A DNA stretch of 20,117 bases. Origin: a virus. Location: positions 1-20,117 of the IMG/VR virus record IMGVR_UViG_3300025645_000604, one strand, 5' to 3'. The position numbers were made by a program, and so were the translations under genes. Shown piece after piece: positions 11,407-17,649 of the stretch (its first letter is position 1; the number at the start of each line of letters is the position of its first letter). The notes beneath the pieces were generated by a model. That model searched no databases and was not told the origin of the DNA. It saw only the letters and a program-made list of their open reading frames with translations.

Positions 11407-12053
11407 ATTATAACTCCGTTGGTAGCTGTAATCGATGACGGTAACGGGTCAAGTCCTTGTATCTCACCTCGATTACTAACTGCGCTCGCTTGCGATACGC
11501 TCGGGTCATTAGCGTTGAGTATTGCCGTACTCGGTTGGTTTTTACGTAGCACAGTGGTCAACACGTTATACTCTTGTAAATCCGCTTCGAATATCAAACC
11601 GTTCTCATTTGACGGGTCTTTGGTGCGACGTAAATTCACAATAACCATATTGGTTAATTGCACGTCACCTGTGTCGACGTCGAATGGTTCACCCGTGGTC
11701 ATCAACGTGATTAGAAAGTCAAGTGTTGAACTCGCACGCGTCTCGGAACTACCAGCGAGGAAACCAGCCGACAAACCAGCTACGGTCGAAGCGATGCCGG
11801 AATTACCGATAAAATTACTCGTAGCGCCACCAACGAAATCAGTTAAACCCGCTTTCAACGGTGTGTTACTAATTGCGCCAACGATAGACCAACGAAACGG
11901 ATTAACGATGCGGTGATCACTTACTCGTGCTCCAAGTTCAATCGTGTAACCGGTTAAGTCCACACTTGCTTCAAACGTATCTTCGAGAACTGCGTCAAAC
12001 TCGTAACCCGCCATGGTCGGCGCGTTCGGTGTGAATATACTTAATAATGACAC
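11403..12053 (-). CDS. Dit-like / tail tube-baseplate connector protein (216 aa)
   Basis: The likely start is GTG at 12053, 1 nt after the tape-measure stop, with the Shine-Dalgarno GGGGG 5 nt upstream. A frame-open upstream start at 12149 would lie within the tape measure gene. The N-terminus (LLSIFTPNAPTMAGYEFDAVLEDTFEASVDLTGYTIELGARVSDHRIVNPFRWSIVGAIS) shows the beta sandwich strands and the V-x-DH motif of Dit-like tail proteins. It then has a Gly/Ala/Ser-rich segment and a second beta part with FDVDTGDVQLTNMVIVNLRRTKDPSNENGLIFEADLQEY. This protein would join the tube to the hub. It lies between tape measure and plug as expected. Confidence 0.8.
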   Translation of the reverse strand: MSLLSIFTPNAPTMAGYEFDAVLEDTFEASVDLTGYTIELGARVSDHRIVNPFRWSIVGAISNTPLKAGLTDFVGGATSNFIGNSGIASTVAGLSAGFLAGSSETRASSTLDFLITLMTTGEPFDVDTGDVQLTNMVIVNLRRTKDPSNENGLIFEADLQEYNVLTTVLRKNQPSTAILNANDPSVSQASAVSNRGEIQGLDPLPSSITATNGVII

Positions 12054-12054
12054 A

Positions 12055-13233
12055 TTAACCCCCAGTGTTTGACGATATGTCGTCGATTGCAGTTTGCGCC
12101 ATACCATCAACGATCTTAACTGTCCGTCTGTCAAGTACCGAACCGTCAAGGTTCAGTGATATGTTAACGTTGGACTGTATCGGTTGATTCGTCGTTGTTT
12201 TATATTTTTGCGTCATTGATGAAGTCGACGCGTCTTGTTCAATCATTCGAGGCGCGAACGGATCGGGTTGACTCGCAAACGGATTGGATAACTGAAGGTC
12301 AAAGAGGTTATTAAATGGCGTCGTTAACCAATCTGGTAAAAATGGGTCATTATCGGGTATAGGATACGAATAACGTCTCGGGCCTTCTGATACACCTGCG
12401 CTCACATCTATACTATGTAGCATGTCCATTACCCGCGCGGCTTGGTTTGATGTTGGGTTACCAAATAAAAACGAAGTGCCAGCACCGATATCTTTGATTA
12501 ATTCTTGACGGTTCTCGCCAAACCATCCGTTAATCTGTTTGGTGATATCATTAATAACAGGTAATAAATCAGCACTTATCGCGTTAGCCACTCCTTTGAT
12601 GTTAGCTGACGCTTCGACCCATTGACGGTTAAACTCCGCGGCGTCGTCGGTCATTTGACCTGTTAATGGTTGGATGTTGCGATACTTACTGACCAGACCT
12701 TCAACGGCGTCACGACCTTGTGATAATAGTCGGATACTCGACTCATCTAGCCCGAGCGCTTCGGCTGCGTTAATTCGTTGTTGGTTGTTCATGCTACGAA
12801 ACGAATCGGCAAGCGCCAGGTAAGCGTCTGTCGCGTTGTTCGCGTTGGCGATAACGTTAGGGTCAAGTCCAGCTTTACCAGCCGGCGCGAAGAATCCCAC
12901 ATCGCCGACACGGATACGCGCACGCGCTCGTTCAATTGATTCGATTTGATTCATGAACGATTCGAGCGTACCGCCCTCGGTGGCTAGTGCGTTACCGAAC
13001 GCTTGTATTTCGTTGGCGTTCACACCGAACACTTGCGAGAATTTACCGAGCATGTCGGCACTTGACGCGAAATCAGCAGTTAACGACTTTAGACCAAAAC
13101 CACCCGCGACGACCGCCCCGAGTTGTAGCGCTTTCGACTTTATCGTGTCGATGCCACCTTCGATCTGTTTCGCCGACTTCTTATCGTAATCAAAACCGAT
13201 ACCGACTAAAAAGCTTGATATAACGTTAGACAT
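12055..13233 (-). CDS. Tape measure protein, short (392 aa)
   Basis: The start is the ATG at 13233 with Shine-Dalgarno GGGGCGA; residues read from farther upstream would pass through the promoter region and are rejected. After MSNVISSFLVGIGFDYDKKSAKQIEGGIDTIKSKALQLGA comes a short hydrophobic stretch (about 32-52), then long helices with FSQVFGVNANEIQAFGNALATEGGTLESFMNQIESI, as in phage tape measure proteins. A NQQRINAAEALGLDESSIRLLSQG segment is typical of the family in myophages with DUF3383 sheaths. At about 0.15 nm per residue, the length predicts a tail of roughly 55-60 nm. The C-terminus (SNVNISLNLDGSVLDRRTVKIVDGM) is the usual tape-measure end motif. It is driven by its own late promoter at 13272. 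Confidence 0.85.
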   Translation of the reverse strand: MSNVISSFLVGIGFDYDKKSAKQIEGGIDTIKSKALQLGAVVAGGFGLKSLTADFASSADMLGKFSQVFGVNANEIQAFGNALATEGGTLESFMNQIESIERARARIRVGDVGFFAPAGKAGLDPNVIANANNATDAYLALADSFRSMNNQQRINAAEALGLDESSIRLLSQGRDAVEGLVSKYRNIQPLTGQMTDDAAEFNRQWVEASANIKGVANAISADLLPVINDITKQINGWFGENRQELIKDIGAGTSFLFGNPTSNQAARVMDMLHSIDVSAGVSEGPRRYSYPIPDNDPFLPDWLTTPFNNLFDLQLSNPFASQPDPFAPRMIEQDASTSSMTQKYKTTTNQPIQSNVNISLNLDGSVLDRRTVKIVDGMAQTAIDDISSNTGG

Positions 13234-13263
13234 TAATAGTCGCCCCGTGTGAATAATATCCAC

Positions 13264-13272
13264 AGTATAACA
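13264..13272 (-). promoter_or_regulatory. Extended -10 late promoter for tape measure gene
   Basis: On the minus strand, TG-T-TATACT (TG at 13272-13271, hexamer 13269-13264). No TTGACA-like -35 is present; a T/A-rich tract (AATTATTTTTAA on the minus strand) lies at that distance. Transcription would start near 13257, 24 nt before the ATG, the same leader length as at the sheath gene. Confidence 0.6.
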
Positions 13273-13310
13273 CCGCCCCGAGATATTTAAAAATAATTGA
13301 GTCGTAACGC

Positions 13311-13338
13311 TTGACACAACCGTCAATAGTGTTAATAT
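13311..13338 (+). promoter_or_regulatory. Composite promoter/operator, site 3 (TTGAC-N6-GTCAA)
   Basis: -35 TTGACA (13311-13316), 16-bp spacer, extended -10 TG-T-TAATAT (13330-13338). The inverted repeat TTGAC-ACAACC-GTCAA is at 13311-13326. The 28 bases 13306-13333 are identical to 16718-16745. Drives the + cluster 13386-14475. Confidence 0.75.
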
Positions 13339-13367
13339 TGATTCAAGAGCTAAGGAACACACCGAAG

Positions 13368-13381
13368 CGCAACGGAGTAAA
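13368..13381 (+). repeat. Leader repeat copy 1 (CGCAACGGAGTAAA)
   Basis: A 14-bp string containing the Shine-Dalgarno GGAG, directly upstream of the ATG at 13386. The same string precedes the genes at 13704 and 16785. Confidence 0.85.
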
Positions 13382-13385
13382 CAAC

Positions 13386-13661
13386 ATGGAATCATTCAGC
13401 ACTGTAATCAACTCAAGAGTTTTCGACGGTAAAGGACGTAACGTATCTTACGAAGTTTTCATGAACGAAGTAGACGGAAAGTTTTATGCAGCAGTACAGC
13501 AGACTCGTGACGGCAAGCGCTTTGGAACGACTCCACGATGTAAAGAGTTTGAAACCTTTGAGCAATCAAAAAAATACGCATACACAACAGCAAAAGAAAG
13601 ACTATCAAACATAGCAACAAACAAAAGCTGGTTGATAGATAACAACGCACAAGTTCGATAA
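13386..13661 (+). CDS. Small basic hypothetical protein (91 aa)
   Basis: The start is the ATG at 13386, which follows the CGGAGTAAAC leader repeat; an in-frame TTG at 13311 lies in the promoter and is rejected. The N-terminal half looks beta (VINSRVFDGKGRNVSYEVFMNEVDGKFYAAVQQ). The C-terminal half is a basic helix with F-E-T-F-E-Q-S-K-K-Y-A-Y-T-T-A-K-E-R-L. I do not recognise a family. The codons are A-rich compared with the tail genes, as in the other small + genes. First gene of a four-gene + cluster inserted between tape measure and tail chaperone genes. Confidence 0.75.
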   Translation: MESFSTVINSRVFDGKGRNVSYEVFMNEVDGKFYAAVQQTRDGKRFGTTPRCKEFETFEQSKKYAYTTAKERLSNIATNKSWLIDNNAQVR

Positions 13662-13674
13662 TCACTAACTAAAA

Positions 13675-13690
13675 GCGCCCCACGGGGCGC
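13675..13690 (+). promoter_or_regulatory. GC-rich hairpin before the next start
   Basis: GCGCCC-CACG-GGGCGC (inner pairs extend to GCGCCCC / GGGGCGC) lies between the stop of the 91-aa gene and the second leader repeat. No T-run follows. The hairpin ends one base before AACGGAG, so it could limit transcription or translation of the downstream genes. Confidence 0.6.
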
Positions 13691-13701
13691 AACGGAGTAA
13701 A
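13688..13701 (+). repeat. Leader repeat copy 2 (CGCAACGGAGTAAA)
   Basis: Identical 14-mer to copy 1, two bases before the ATG at 13704, and overlapping the 3' arm of the hairpin at 13675-13690. Confidence 0.85.
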
Positions 13702-13703
13702 CC

Positions 13704-13856
13704 ATGGGTCAATTATCTAACTTACGTGCCGCGCTATCATTTTGGCGCACATATGCAACGGTCGTCACGACTGTGGCGTTTATTATTGGTGGCTGCGCCA
13801 TCGGTCTAGCGTTTGAAGTTTTACGTCTACGTGACGTTATTGGGGGTGTGTTGTGA
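13704..13856 (+). CDS. Single-span membrane peptide (50 aa)
   Basis: Starts with MGQLSNLRAALSFWRTYAT, followed by one transmembrane helix (about residues 18-38: VVTTVAFIIGGCAIGLAFEVL) and a short basic tail (RLRDVIGGVL). The Shine-Dalgarno GGAG is in the leader repeat 7 nt upstream. The stop TGA overlaps the GTG start of the next gene (GTGA), so the genes are coupled. A small inner-membrane phage peptide of this kind could be a superinfection-exclusion or holin-like factor, but this is only a guess from shape. Confidence 0.7.
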   Translation: MGQLSNLRAALSFWRTYATVVTTVAFIIGGCAIGLAFEVLRLRDVIGGVL

Positions 13857-14233
13857 ACAAGACAGTAGCCGACGCGGTTAAGCATTACGGTACGTGGCCT
13901 GAACGGTCGTATGATAAAAACTGGATTGTGTATCGAAAGGTCGGAACGTTTGACATGTGGAGTCTGTGGGGTGACGAACCATTAAATCTCACATGGCAAC
14001 GGGTGTGTAATCGCGAGCAGTTCGAACTGTACGTTAATCGTAAACCTTACGAGTTCGACGACCATGTTAGTGACGCGGTTAAAAATATGTCGGCTGGTGT
14101 TCGTGAGTTTTACAAAGACGGACAACGGTCTAATGAAGGCGCCGCGAATCCGTATGATAGAAAACATCAGGTTCGAGCGTTTCACGGTTGGTCGGCGGGA
14201 TATTGTGATAAATGGGGAGTATTACCAAAATGA
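13853..14233 (+). CDS. Hypothetical protein rich in aromatic residues (126 aa)
   Basis: GTG start at 13853 overlapping the stop of the membrane peptide, with a G-rich Shine-Dalgarno (TGGGGGTG) just upstream. Soluble, with many W and Y residues (YGTWPERSYDKNWIVYRKVGTFDMWSLWGDEPLNLTWQ), a helix with FDDHVSDAVKNMSAGVREFY, and a conserved-looking end HQVRAFHGWSAGYCDKWGVLPK. I do not recognise a family. Codon use and GC content here are closer to the structural genes than those of the 91-aa gene. Its TGA overlaps the next ATG. Confidence 0.75.
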   Translation: MNKTVADAVKHYGTWPERSYDKNWIVYRKVGTFDMWSLWGDEPLNLTWQRVCNREQFELYVNRKPYEFDDHVSDAVKNMSAGVREFYKDGQRSNEGAANPYDRKHQVRAFHGWSAGYCDKWGVLPK

Positions 14234-14475
14234 TAGGACACGGAAGCAAGAAAGGCATGACGTGCGCTAAACTCGATGCGCTACGTGACACTAGTAAAGT
14301 CGTTACAGATTACGGCGGTTGTGAATACATCACAGCGGGTAAAGAATACGATTTGATTGATGGCACATGGCACATCGTAGATGACGTGGGGGATAGAATC
14401 ACAGTTCGACACGTTGGACATGTTGCTCCATGTTTCCACGATATTGGCGTATGGTATCACCCATTACGTACTTAA
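14230..14475 (+). CDS. Small hypothetical protein, possible SH3-like barrel (81 aa)
   Basis: The start at 14230 is preferred to the in-frame ATG at 14212 because it forms an ATGA overlap with the previous gene's stop and has GGGGAG about 10 nt upstream. The second half (GKEYDLIDGTWHIVDDVGDRITVRHVGHVAP) has the short-strand rhythm V/I-x-DD-x-GD of small beta-barrel phage proteins. Two cysteines (near residues 12 and 31) and one near 68 do not form a clear metal site. Last gene of the 13386-14475 cluster, ending at a bidirectional terminator. Confidence 0.72.
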   Translation: MIGHGSKKGMTCAKLDALRDTSKVVTDYGGCEYITAGKEYDLIDGTWHIVDDVGDRITVRHVGHVAPCFHDIGVWYHPLRT

Positions 14476-14478
14476 TAA

Positions 14479-14510
14479 AACGCCTCGTAGCTTTACAGTC
14501 ACGAGGCGTT
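14479..14510. terminator. Bidirectional terminator between + cluster and tail chaperone gene
   Basis: Perfect 10-bp inverted repeat AACGCCTCGT (14479-14488) and ACGAGGCGTT (14501-14510) with a 12-nt loop. On the minus strand it is followed by TTATT. It separates the convergent + cluster and the minus-strand frameshift gene, whose stop is at 14514. Confidence 0.8.
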
Positions 14511-14513
14511 ATT

Positions 14514-15076
14514 CTATCTAGCGTGTGCAGCAATGTACGCGTTTTTGAGTTCGTCCATCGTTAAATGGAACCGCTCTACATCGCCCAACGAGTACGTACC
14601 GTCGTTAAGTTCTGCCCATGTGCAGAGTGGCGGGCAAATACCTACCATTCCCACACATGGCCGCATAAAATACCATTCGACTTTTTCGTCTACTTCACTT
14701 GTGGTTTTGCTCGACGCTCGGCGTTTCCGGTGTCGAGCCATGTAAAAAAATCGTTAAGGTTATATGCGACAACTTCGGCCACTAACTGAAAATAGCCCAT
14801 CATGCCACCTTGGAACGACTTTAAATCAATCTTGTCGGTCGTACCAGCTACGAAAGCTTGACGTAGAACAAGACTAGCCACTTCGTCAAACGTCGACTCA
14901 GGTAATGTGATCAACGCACCAACTAACAACGGCGTGTTGATTGGTTCCTGACCCGCTGCGCTATGTAACGCAATTTTACCACCGAGTAGTAACATCAGTT
15001 TTTTTTGGTCAACGGCTGACGCTTGCGCGATGTTGTACGTGTTTTCGTTTACTGTAAAGGCCCGTGTTTGTGACAT
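14514..15076 (-). CDS. Tail assembly chaperone, long form by -1 frameshift (G-T type, 187 aa)
   Basis: The short chaperone frame (15076 to 14690) and a downstream frame (ending 14514) overlap and are offset by exactly -1. At 14750-14744 the minus strand has T TTT TTT in the 0 frame (GAT TTT TTT ACA), the kind of homopolymer used for slippage. A single -1 step after residue 111 continues as YMARHRKRRASSK...VEWYFMRPCVGMVGICPPLCTW...AHAR for 76 more residues. This mirrors lambda gpG/gpGT and the equivalents in contractile-tail phages, where the long form binds tape measure and tube during tail assembly. The location between tube and tape measure genes is the standard one. Confidence 0.72.
14690..15076 (-). 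CDS. Tail assembly chaperone, short form (128 aa)
   Basis: The start is the ATG at 15076, with GGA 9 nt upstream and 5 nt after the tube gene stop; an in-frame start at 15103 would overlap the tube gene and is not preferred. Residues 1-128: MSQTRAFTVNENTYNI, then helical LMLLLGGKIALHSAAG, LLVGALITLPESTFDEVASLVLRQAF, and MMGYFQLVAEVVAYNLNDFFTWLD, the last being the helical end typical of phage tail assembly chaperones. The normal reading ends at TAG (14692-14690), 16 codons after the slippery run. It is probably made in excess over the frameshifted form. Confidence 0.82.
   Translation of the reverse strand: MSQTRAFTVNENTYNIAQASAVDQKKLMLLLGGKIALHSAAGQEPINTPLLVGALITLPESTFDEVASLVLRQAFVAGTTDKIDLKSFQGGMMGYFQLVAEVVAYNLNDFFTWLDTGNAERRAKPQVK
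14744..14750 (-). promoter_or_regulatory. Slippery heptamer for -1 frameshift (T7)
   Basis: Seven consecutive T on the minus strand, in register as T TTT TTT, placed where the 0 and -1 frames overlap. After slippage the next codon is TAC (14744-14742), then ATG GCT CGA. Confidence 0.7.
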
Positions 15077-15081
15077 GATAT

Positions 15082-15489
15082 TTATCCTTTGGTTCCGTTC
15101 CAAACGTTGAACTCACAATCGTATTGATCGTCAGTAATCGTTGAACCGCCGCGACCGGTTGACGCGTCGTTAATGATTGCACCTTCCGTTCCGATAGCCG
15201 CTTCAAGTGTGCCAATTTGCGTTTTGGTCACGGTGATATTAGCGCCCGAGTTAAACAGACCTTGCATATATGCGCTGTCCGGTGAACCAGGGTTCAAGTA
15301 TAACGACACGGCACGACCGGGGTTAATACGATTCAGACGAACCGCGTTACCACCTTGACCTCGACGAATTTGCGTTTTAGCGTCGATAGGTGCATCGGTG
15401 TACGGTGTCGCTGTTTCGCCCCAATCGCTGATAACACGACCGTTGACCGTTACGACGAATAAATCTGTACTAAAATTATTGATAGACAT
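15082..15489 (-). CDS. Tail tube protein (DUF3277, 135 aa)
   Basis: DUF3277-type tube subunit. Begins MSINNFSTDLFVVTVNGRVISDWGETATPYTDAPIDAK and continues RRGQGGNAVRLNRINPGRAVSLYLNPGSPDSAYMQGLFNSG, where the N-R-x-x-P-G-R/G-x-V-x-L-x-L-x-x-x-S-P core (about 52-75) is characteristic. It ends in a strand with YDCEFNVWNG. Tube subunits stack as hexamers inside the sheath. The gene lies 14 bp after the sheath gene stop and 5 bp before the chaperone, the standard sheath-tube-chaperone order. Confidence 0.88.
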   Translation of the reverse strand: MSINNFSTDLFVVTVNGRVISDWGETATPYTDAPIDAKTQIRRGQGGNAVRLNRINPGRAVSLYLNPGSPDSAYMQGLFNSGANITVTKTQIGTLEAAIGTEGAIINDASTGRGGSTITDDQYDCEFNVWNGTKG

Positions 15490-15503
15490 TTAATGTCCCC
15501 TTA

Positions 15504-16646
15504 TTAATAAACGTCGATATCAACGGGAGAAGAATGAATTGCTCCCTTGCGGAAAATACGGATTCGGATCGGCGCTGATTTACGCGCGTCACGGTCGGTA
15601 TCGGTTAAGTTTAAAATCTCGTCCGGAGTGGTCAAAATCTCATAACCCACTGTGTACTTTGTCAAACCGTCGTCAGGGTCAATGTAATTACGTGGACCTA
15701 AATAACCGTTCGAGATGTAAAGTTCACATTGAGCTTTAGCCGCACCGAGTAACACCGATTGACCAACAGGGTCTTGACCGAGTTTAGTCGTTTGGTTAAA
15801 TACCGTATTGTATAACTCAACACCCATCGCATTCGTAAACGCTGATAAATTGATCACGTCGTCCATAAATTCGCCGTATGAGCTATGTGACCACGTATTA
15901 ATAACACGTCCCGCATCGGTCGAACCTTTGTTCTCTACTTGCGTGTAGAACTGACATTTCTTAGTATCTTGACGCATCGCTGCGTAAGCTGTACCCGTTA
16001 GACTTTCGCCAACAACGCCACTTAACACTTTACCTTCGCCGGTAATCGTCGAGTTTGCCGCGCTGTAATTTACTTTAGCGAACGGTACACACAGTTTGAC
16101 ACCAGCATACGGATCGGTTGCGTGCGCAAGTGTACCCGCGAAACGTAAACCCGCCGCCGTTAAATTCGACGCGATGTCAGTTGTTGTCGCTGGTGTACGA
16201 ATAGCCGTAGCGCTTGTACCAGTTTGACAGTTTTGGAACCACGATTCGTTGTCGTTACACCACTGCGCAATAGCTTCGGCGTCAGTTAATGAAGCATATA
16301 TCGGAGCCGTTACGAATGTGAAGAACCACCAAAATTCGTTACGTGCTTTATTGAGTGTGGTCGCCCACGTTGCGTCCGCATCAGCAGTCGCCCAAATAGT
16401 CAACGAGTTCATGCGAGGCGTACCAGATAACCAGTAACGGGCCATTTTGTACGTTTCGGTTGTATCTGCGAAATCTACAGATAGATCCGTTAAAGTCGTG
16501 TAGACGCGACGGGTATCGACAGCGAAGCCGACAGGTAATTCAGATTCAGGTGCGAAGCCGCACGCCGAACCGAAGTTAGCCGTTCCGAGTCCCTGCGGTG
16601 AAATCCGCACGTTAATCGGAACAATATTATCAATATTGTAAGACAT
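15504..16646 (-). CDS. Tail sheath protein (DUF3383, 380 aa)
   Basis: Contractile sheath subunit of the DUF3383 family. Landmarks: the N-terminus MSYNIDNIVPINVRISPQGLGTANFGSACGFAPE, then DLSVDFADTTETYKMARYWLSGTPRMNSLTIW (about 52-84), a WWFF motif, DAEAIAQWCNDNESWFQNCQTG, and the C-terminal DGLTKYTVGYEILTTPDEILNLTDTDRDARKSAPIRIRIFRKGAIHSSPVDIDVY (about 326-380), which is the conserved sheath core that fuses neighbouring subunits by strand exchange. It has a strong Shine-Dalgarno (CAGGAGA) and its own late promoter at 16685. A family-typical start and end are both present. Confidence 0.92.
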   Translation of the reverse strand: MSYNIDNIVPINVRISPQGLGTANFGSACGFAPESELPVGFAVDTRRVYTTLTDLSVDFADTTETYKMARYWLSGTPRMNSLTIWATADADATWATTLNKARNEFWWFFTFVTAPIYASLTDAEAIAQWCNDNESWFQNCQTGTSATAIRTPATTTDIASNLTAAGLRFAGTLAHATDPYAGVKLCVPFAKVNYSAANSTITGEGKVLSGVVGESLTGTAYAAMRQDTKKCQFYTQVENKGSTDAGRVINTWSHSSYGEFMDDVINLSAFTNAMGVELYNTVFNQTTKLGQDPVGQSVLLGAAKAQCELYISNGYLGPRNYIDPDDGLTKYTVGYEILTTPDEILNLTDTDRDARKSAPIRIRIFRKGAIHSSPVDIDVY

Positions 16647-16676
16647 TAGTTAAATCTCCTGATTGCAATCGCTCAT

Positions 16677-16685
16677 AGTATACCA
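16677..16685 (-). promoter_or_regulatory. Extended -10 late promoter for sheath gene
   Basis: On the minus strand, TG-G-TATACT (TG at 16685-16684, hexamer 16682-16677), with a T/A-rich tract in place of a -35. The expected start is near 16670, 24 nt before the ATG. Confidence 0.62.
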
Positions 16686-16722
16686 CGCGGTTGATAATTT
16701 AAAAATAATTACGTTGCAACGC

Positions 16723-16751
16723 TTGACACAACCGTCAATAGTGTTTAATAT
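16723..16751 (+). promoter_or_regulatory. Composite promoter/operator, site 4 (TTGAC-N6-GTCAA)
   Basis: -35 TTGACA (16723-16728), 17-bp spacer, -10 TAATAT (16746-16751). The inverted repeat TTGAC-ACAACC-GTCAA is at 16723-16738. Same 28-mer as site 3. Drives the genes at 16785 and 16928. Confidence 0.75.
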
Positions 16752-16765
16752 AGCTACATCAACAA

Positions 16766-16779
16766 CGCAACGGAGTAAA
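16766..16779 (+). repeat. Leader repeat copy 3 (CGCAACGGAGTAAA)
   Basis: Third copy of the 14-mer with the Shine-Dalgarno, 5 nt before the ATG at 16785. Confidence 0.85.
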
Positions 16780-16784
16780 TCAAC

Positions 16785-16937
16785 ATGAAATCTAAACTTA
16801 ACTGCACGCTAAATCAGTGGAAAGAAATTTATAATAAAGAAATGGCAATCAGCGCAGACCTTAGAAATATAAATAAGACAGTTGAAGCGTTCACTATGAT
16901 GCTTAAAATAGAAAAGATGATTGCAGAATGCGATTAA
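16785..16937 (+). CDS. Small hypothetical helical peptide (50 aa)
   Basis: MKSKLNCTLNQWKEIYNKEM followed by AISADLRNINKTVEAFTMMLKIEKMIAECD. It is nearly all helix-forming, with heptad-like spacing of I, L, M and V, so a coiled coil or helical hairpin is likely. The Shine-Dalgarno is within the leader repeat. The gene is AT-rich and uses AGA and ATA codons unlike the flanking tail genes, consistent with insertion. Its last codons overlap the next start. Function unknown. Confidence 0.68.
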   Translation: MKSKLNCTLNQWKEIYNKEMAISADLRNINKTVEAFTMMLKIEKMIAECD

Positions 16938-17098
16938 AACGTAACGAAAGGGCTTTGTCGTCAATAAAAGCACTATTCAAAGCCGAAAATATAGACTTCA
17001 ACGATGTTGAGTCATGTATGAAATCTTTATCTCAAACATGCTTACCGTCAGCATTAACTAAAATATATCTAGACTCTTTAATTTATGGTGACGCCTAA
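16928..17098 (+). CDS. Small hypothetical helical protein (56 aa)
   Basis: The ATG at 16928 overlaps the end of the previous gene by 10 bp. A basic N-terminus (MRLKRNERAL) is followed by helices (SSIKALFKAENIDFNDVESCMKSL, SALTKIYLDSLIYG). It ends at 17098, 2 bp from the stop of the convergent neck gene at 17101, with no hairpin between, so transcripts of the two strands probably overlap. The Shine-Dalgarno is weak, so coupling to the 50-aa gene is likely. Not recognised. Confidence 0.62.
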   Translation: MRLKRNERALSSIKALFKAENIDFNDVESCMKSLSQTCLPSALTKIYLDSLIYGDA

Positions 17099-17100
17099 CT

Positions 17101-17649
17101 CTAACCTATCACTCCACTCGCTACAATCTCACCGCTCGTCTCGTATTCTACGCTATAACTTGCCGACTCGATGTTGTTGATCACAACCGGGTCGCGCGTC
17201 TCGTACATTAAATATAAATAGATTTGTGCGCGTTGCTCAGGATTACCTGATTGCAAGCGTGTGAGGTTATTCGGCGCACTGGTACGTTGCCAACCGAGTT
17301 TATTTTTAAACAGAGTAGCGCTCACGTCTGGTCGTTTGTTGCATTGTAACAGACGTTCGACACGACTCACCGCGTCAACTCCACGAAACACGTTAACCGA
17401 TACTTCAACGATAATCTGTGCACGTACTTCAACGTCAATTGACTGTGGCGTGACGCTCGTGTTGCGATATATGTTCGCCTGACCACGTTGATTAATTGAT
17501 TGTTTCGGCTCGATGACAGCGTATTCACCGCTTGGCGATGGTAAACCCGAACCACCACTCGACACCTGGTCAGCAAGTATCACATTCGAGATACCCGTAA
17601 CGGACGCCACTATTGGTCGAATAATATTAAATATCTCTACGCGATTCAT
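17101..17649 (-). CDS. Phage neck / tail terminator protein (182 aa)
   Basis: N-terminus MNRVEIFNIIRPIVASVTGISNVILADQVSSGGSGLPSPSGEYAVIEPK, then VEVRAQIIVEVSVNVFRGVDAVSRVERLLQCNKRPDVSATLFKNKLGWQRTSAPNNLTRLQSGNPEQRAQIYLYLMYETRD. This matches the neck-terminator type (gp12-like) family: an alpha/beta core with a long strand near the end that caps the tube and sheath. It overlaps the connector gene upstream by 4 bp. Its usual place is just before the sheath gene; here a two-gene + insert (16785-17098) separates them. Confidence 0.82.
   Translation of the reverse strand: MNRVEIFNIIRPIVASVTGISNVILADQVSSGGSGLPSPSGEYAVIEPKQSINQRGQANIYRNTSVTPQSIDVEVRAQIIVEVSVNVFRGVDAVSRVERLLQCNKRPDVSATLFKNKLGWQRTSAPNNLTRLQSGNPEQRAQIYLYLMYETRDPVVINNIESASYSVEYETSGEIVASGVIG

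Noticed and set aside
11419-11916. 165-aa + strand ORF antisense to the Dit-like gene
   Set aside because: Long antisense frames are common in this GC and codon context, and there is no RBS or promoter. The minus gene has clear family features.
12055-13395. 446-aa reading of the tape measure from 13395
   Set aside because: The first 54 residues would be translated from the divergent promoter region and the antisense of the 91-aa gene. The ATG at 13233 has a strong Shine-Dalgarno.
17436-17449. GTCAATTGAC palindrome in the neck gene as a sixth regulator site
   Set aside because: The arms are in the reverse order (GTCAA then TTGAC) with no spacing and no promoter. It is a coding-sequence coincidence.
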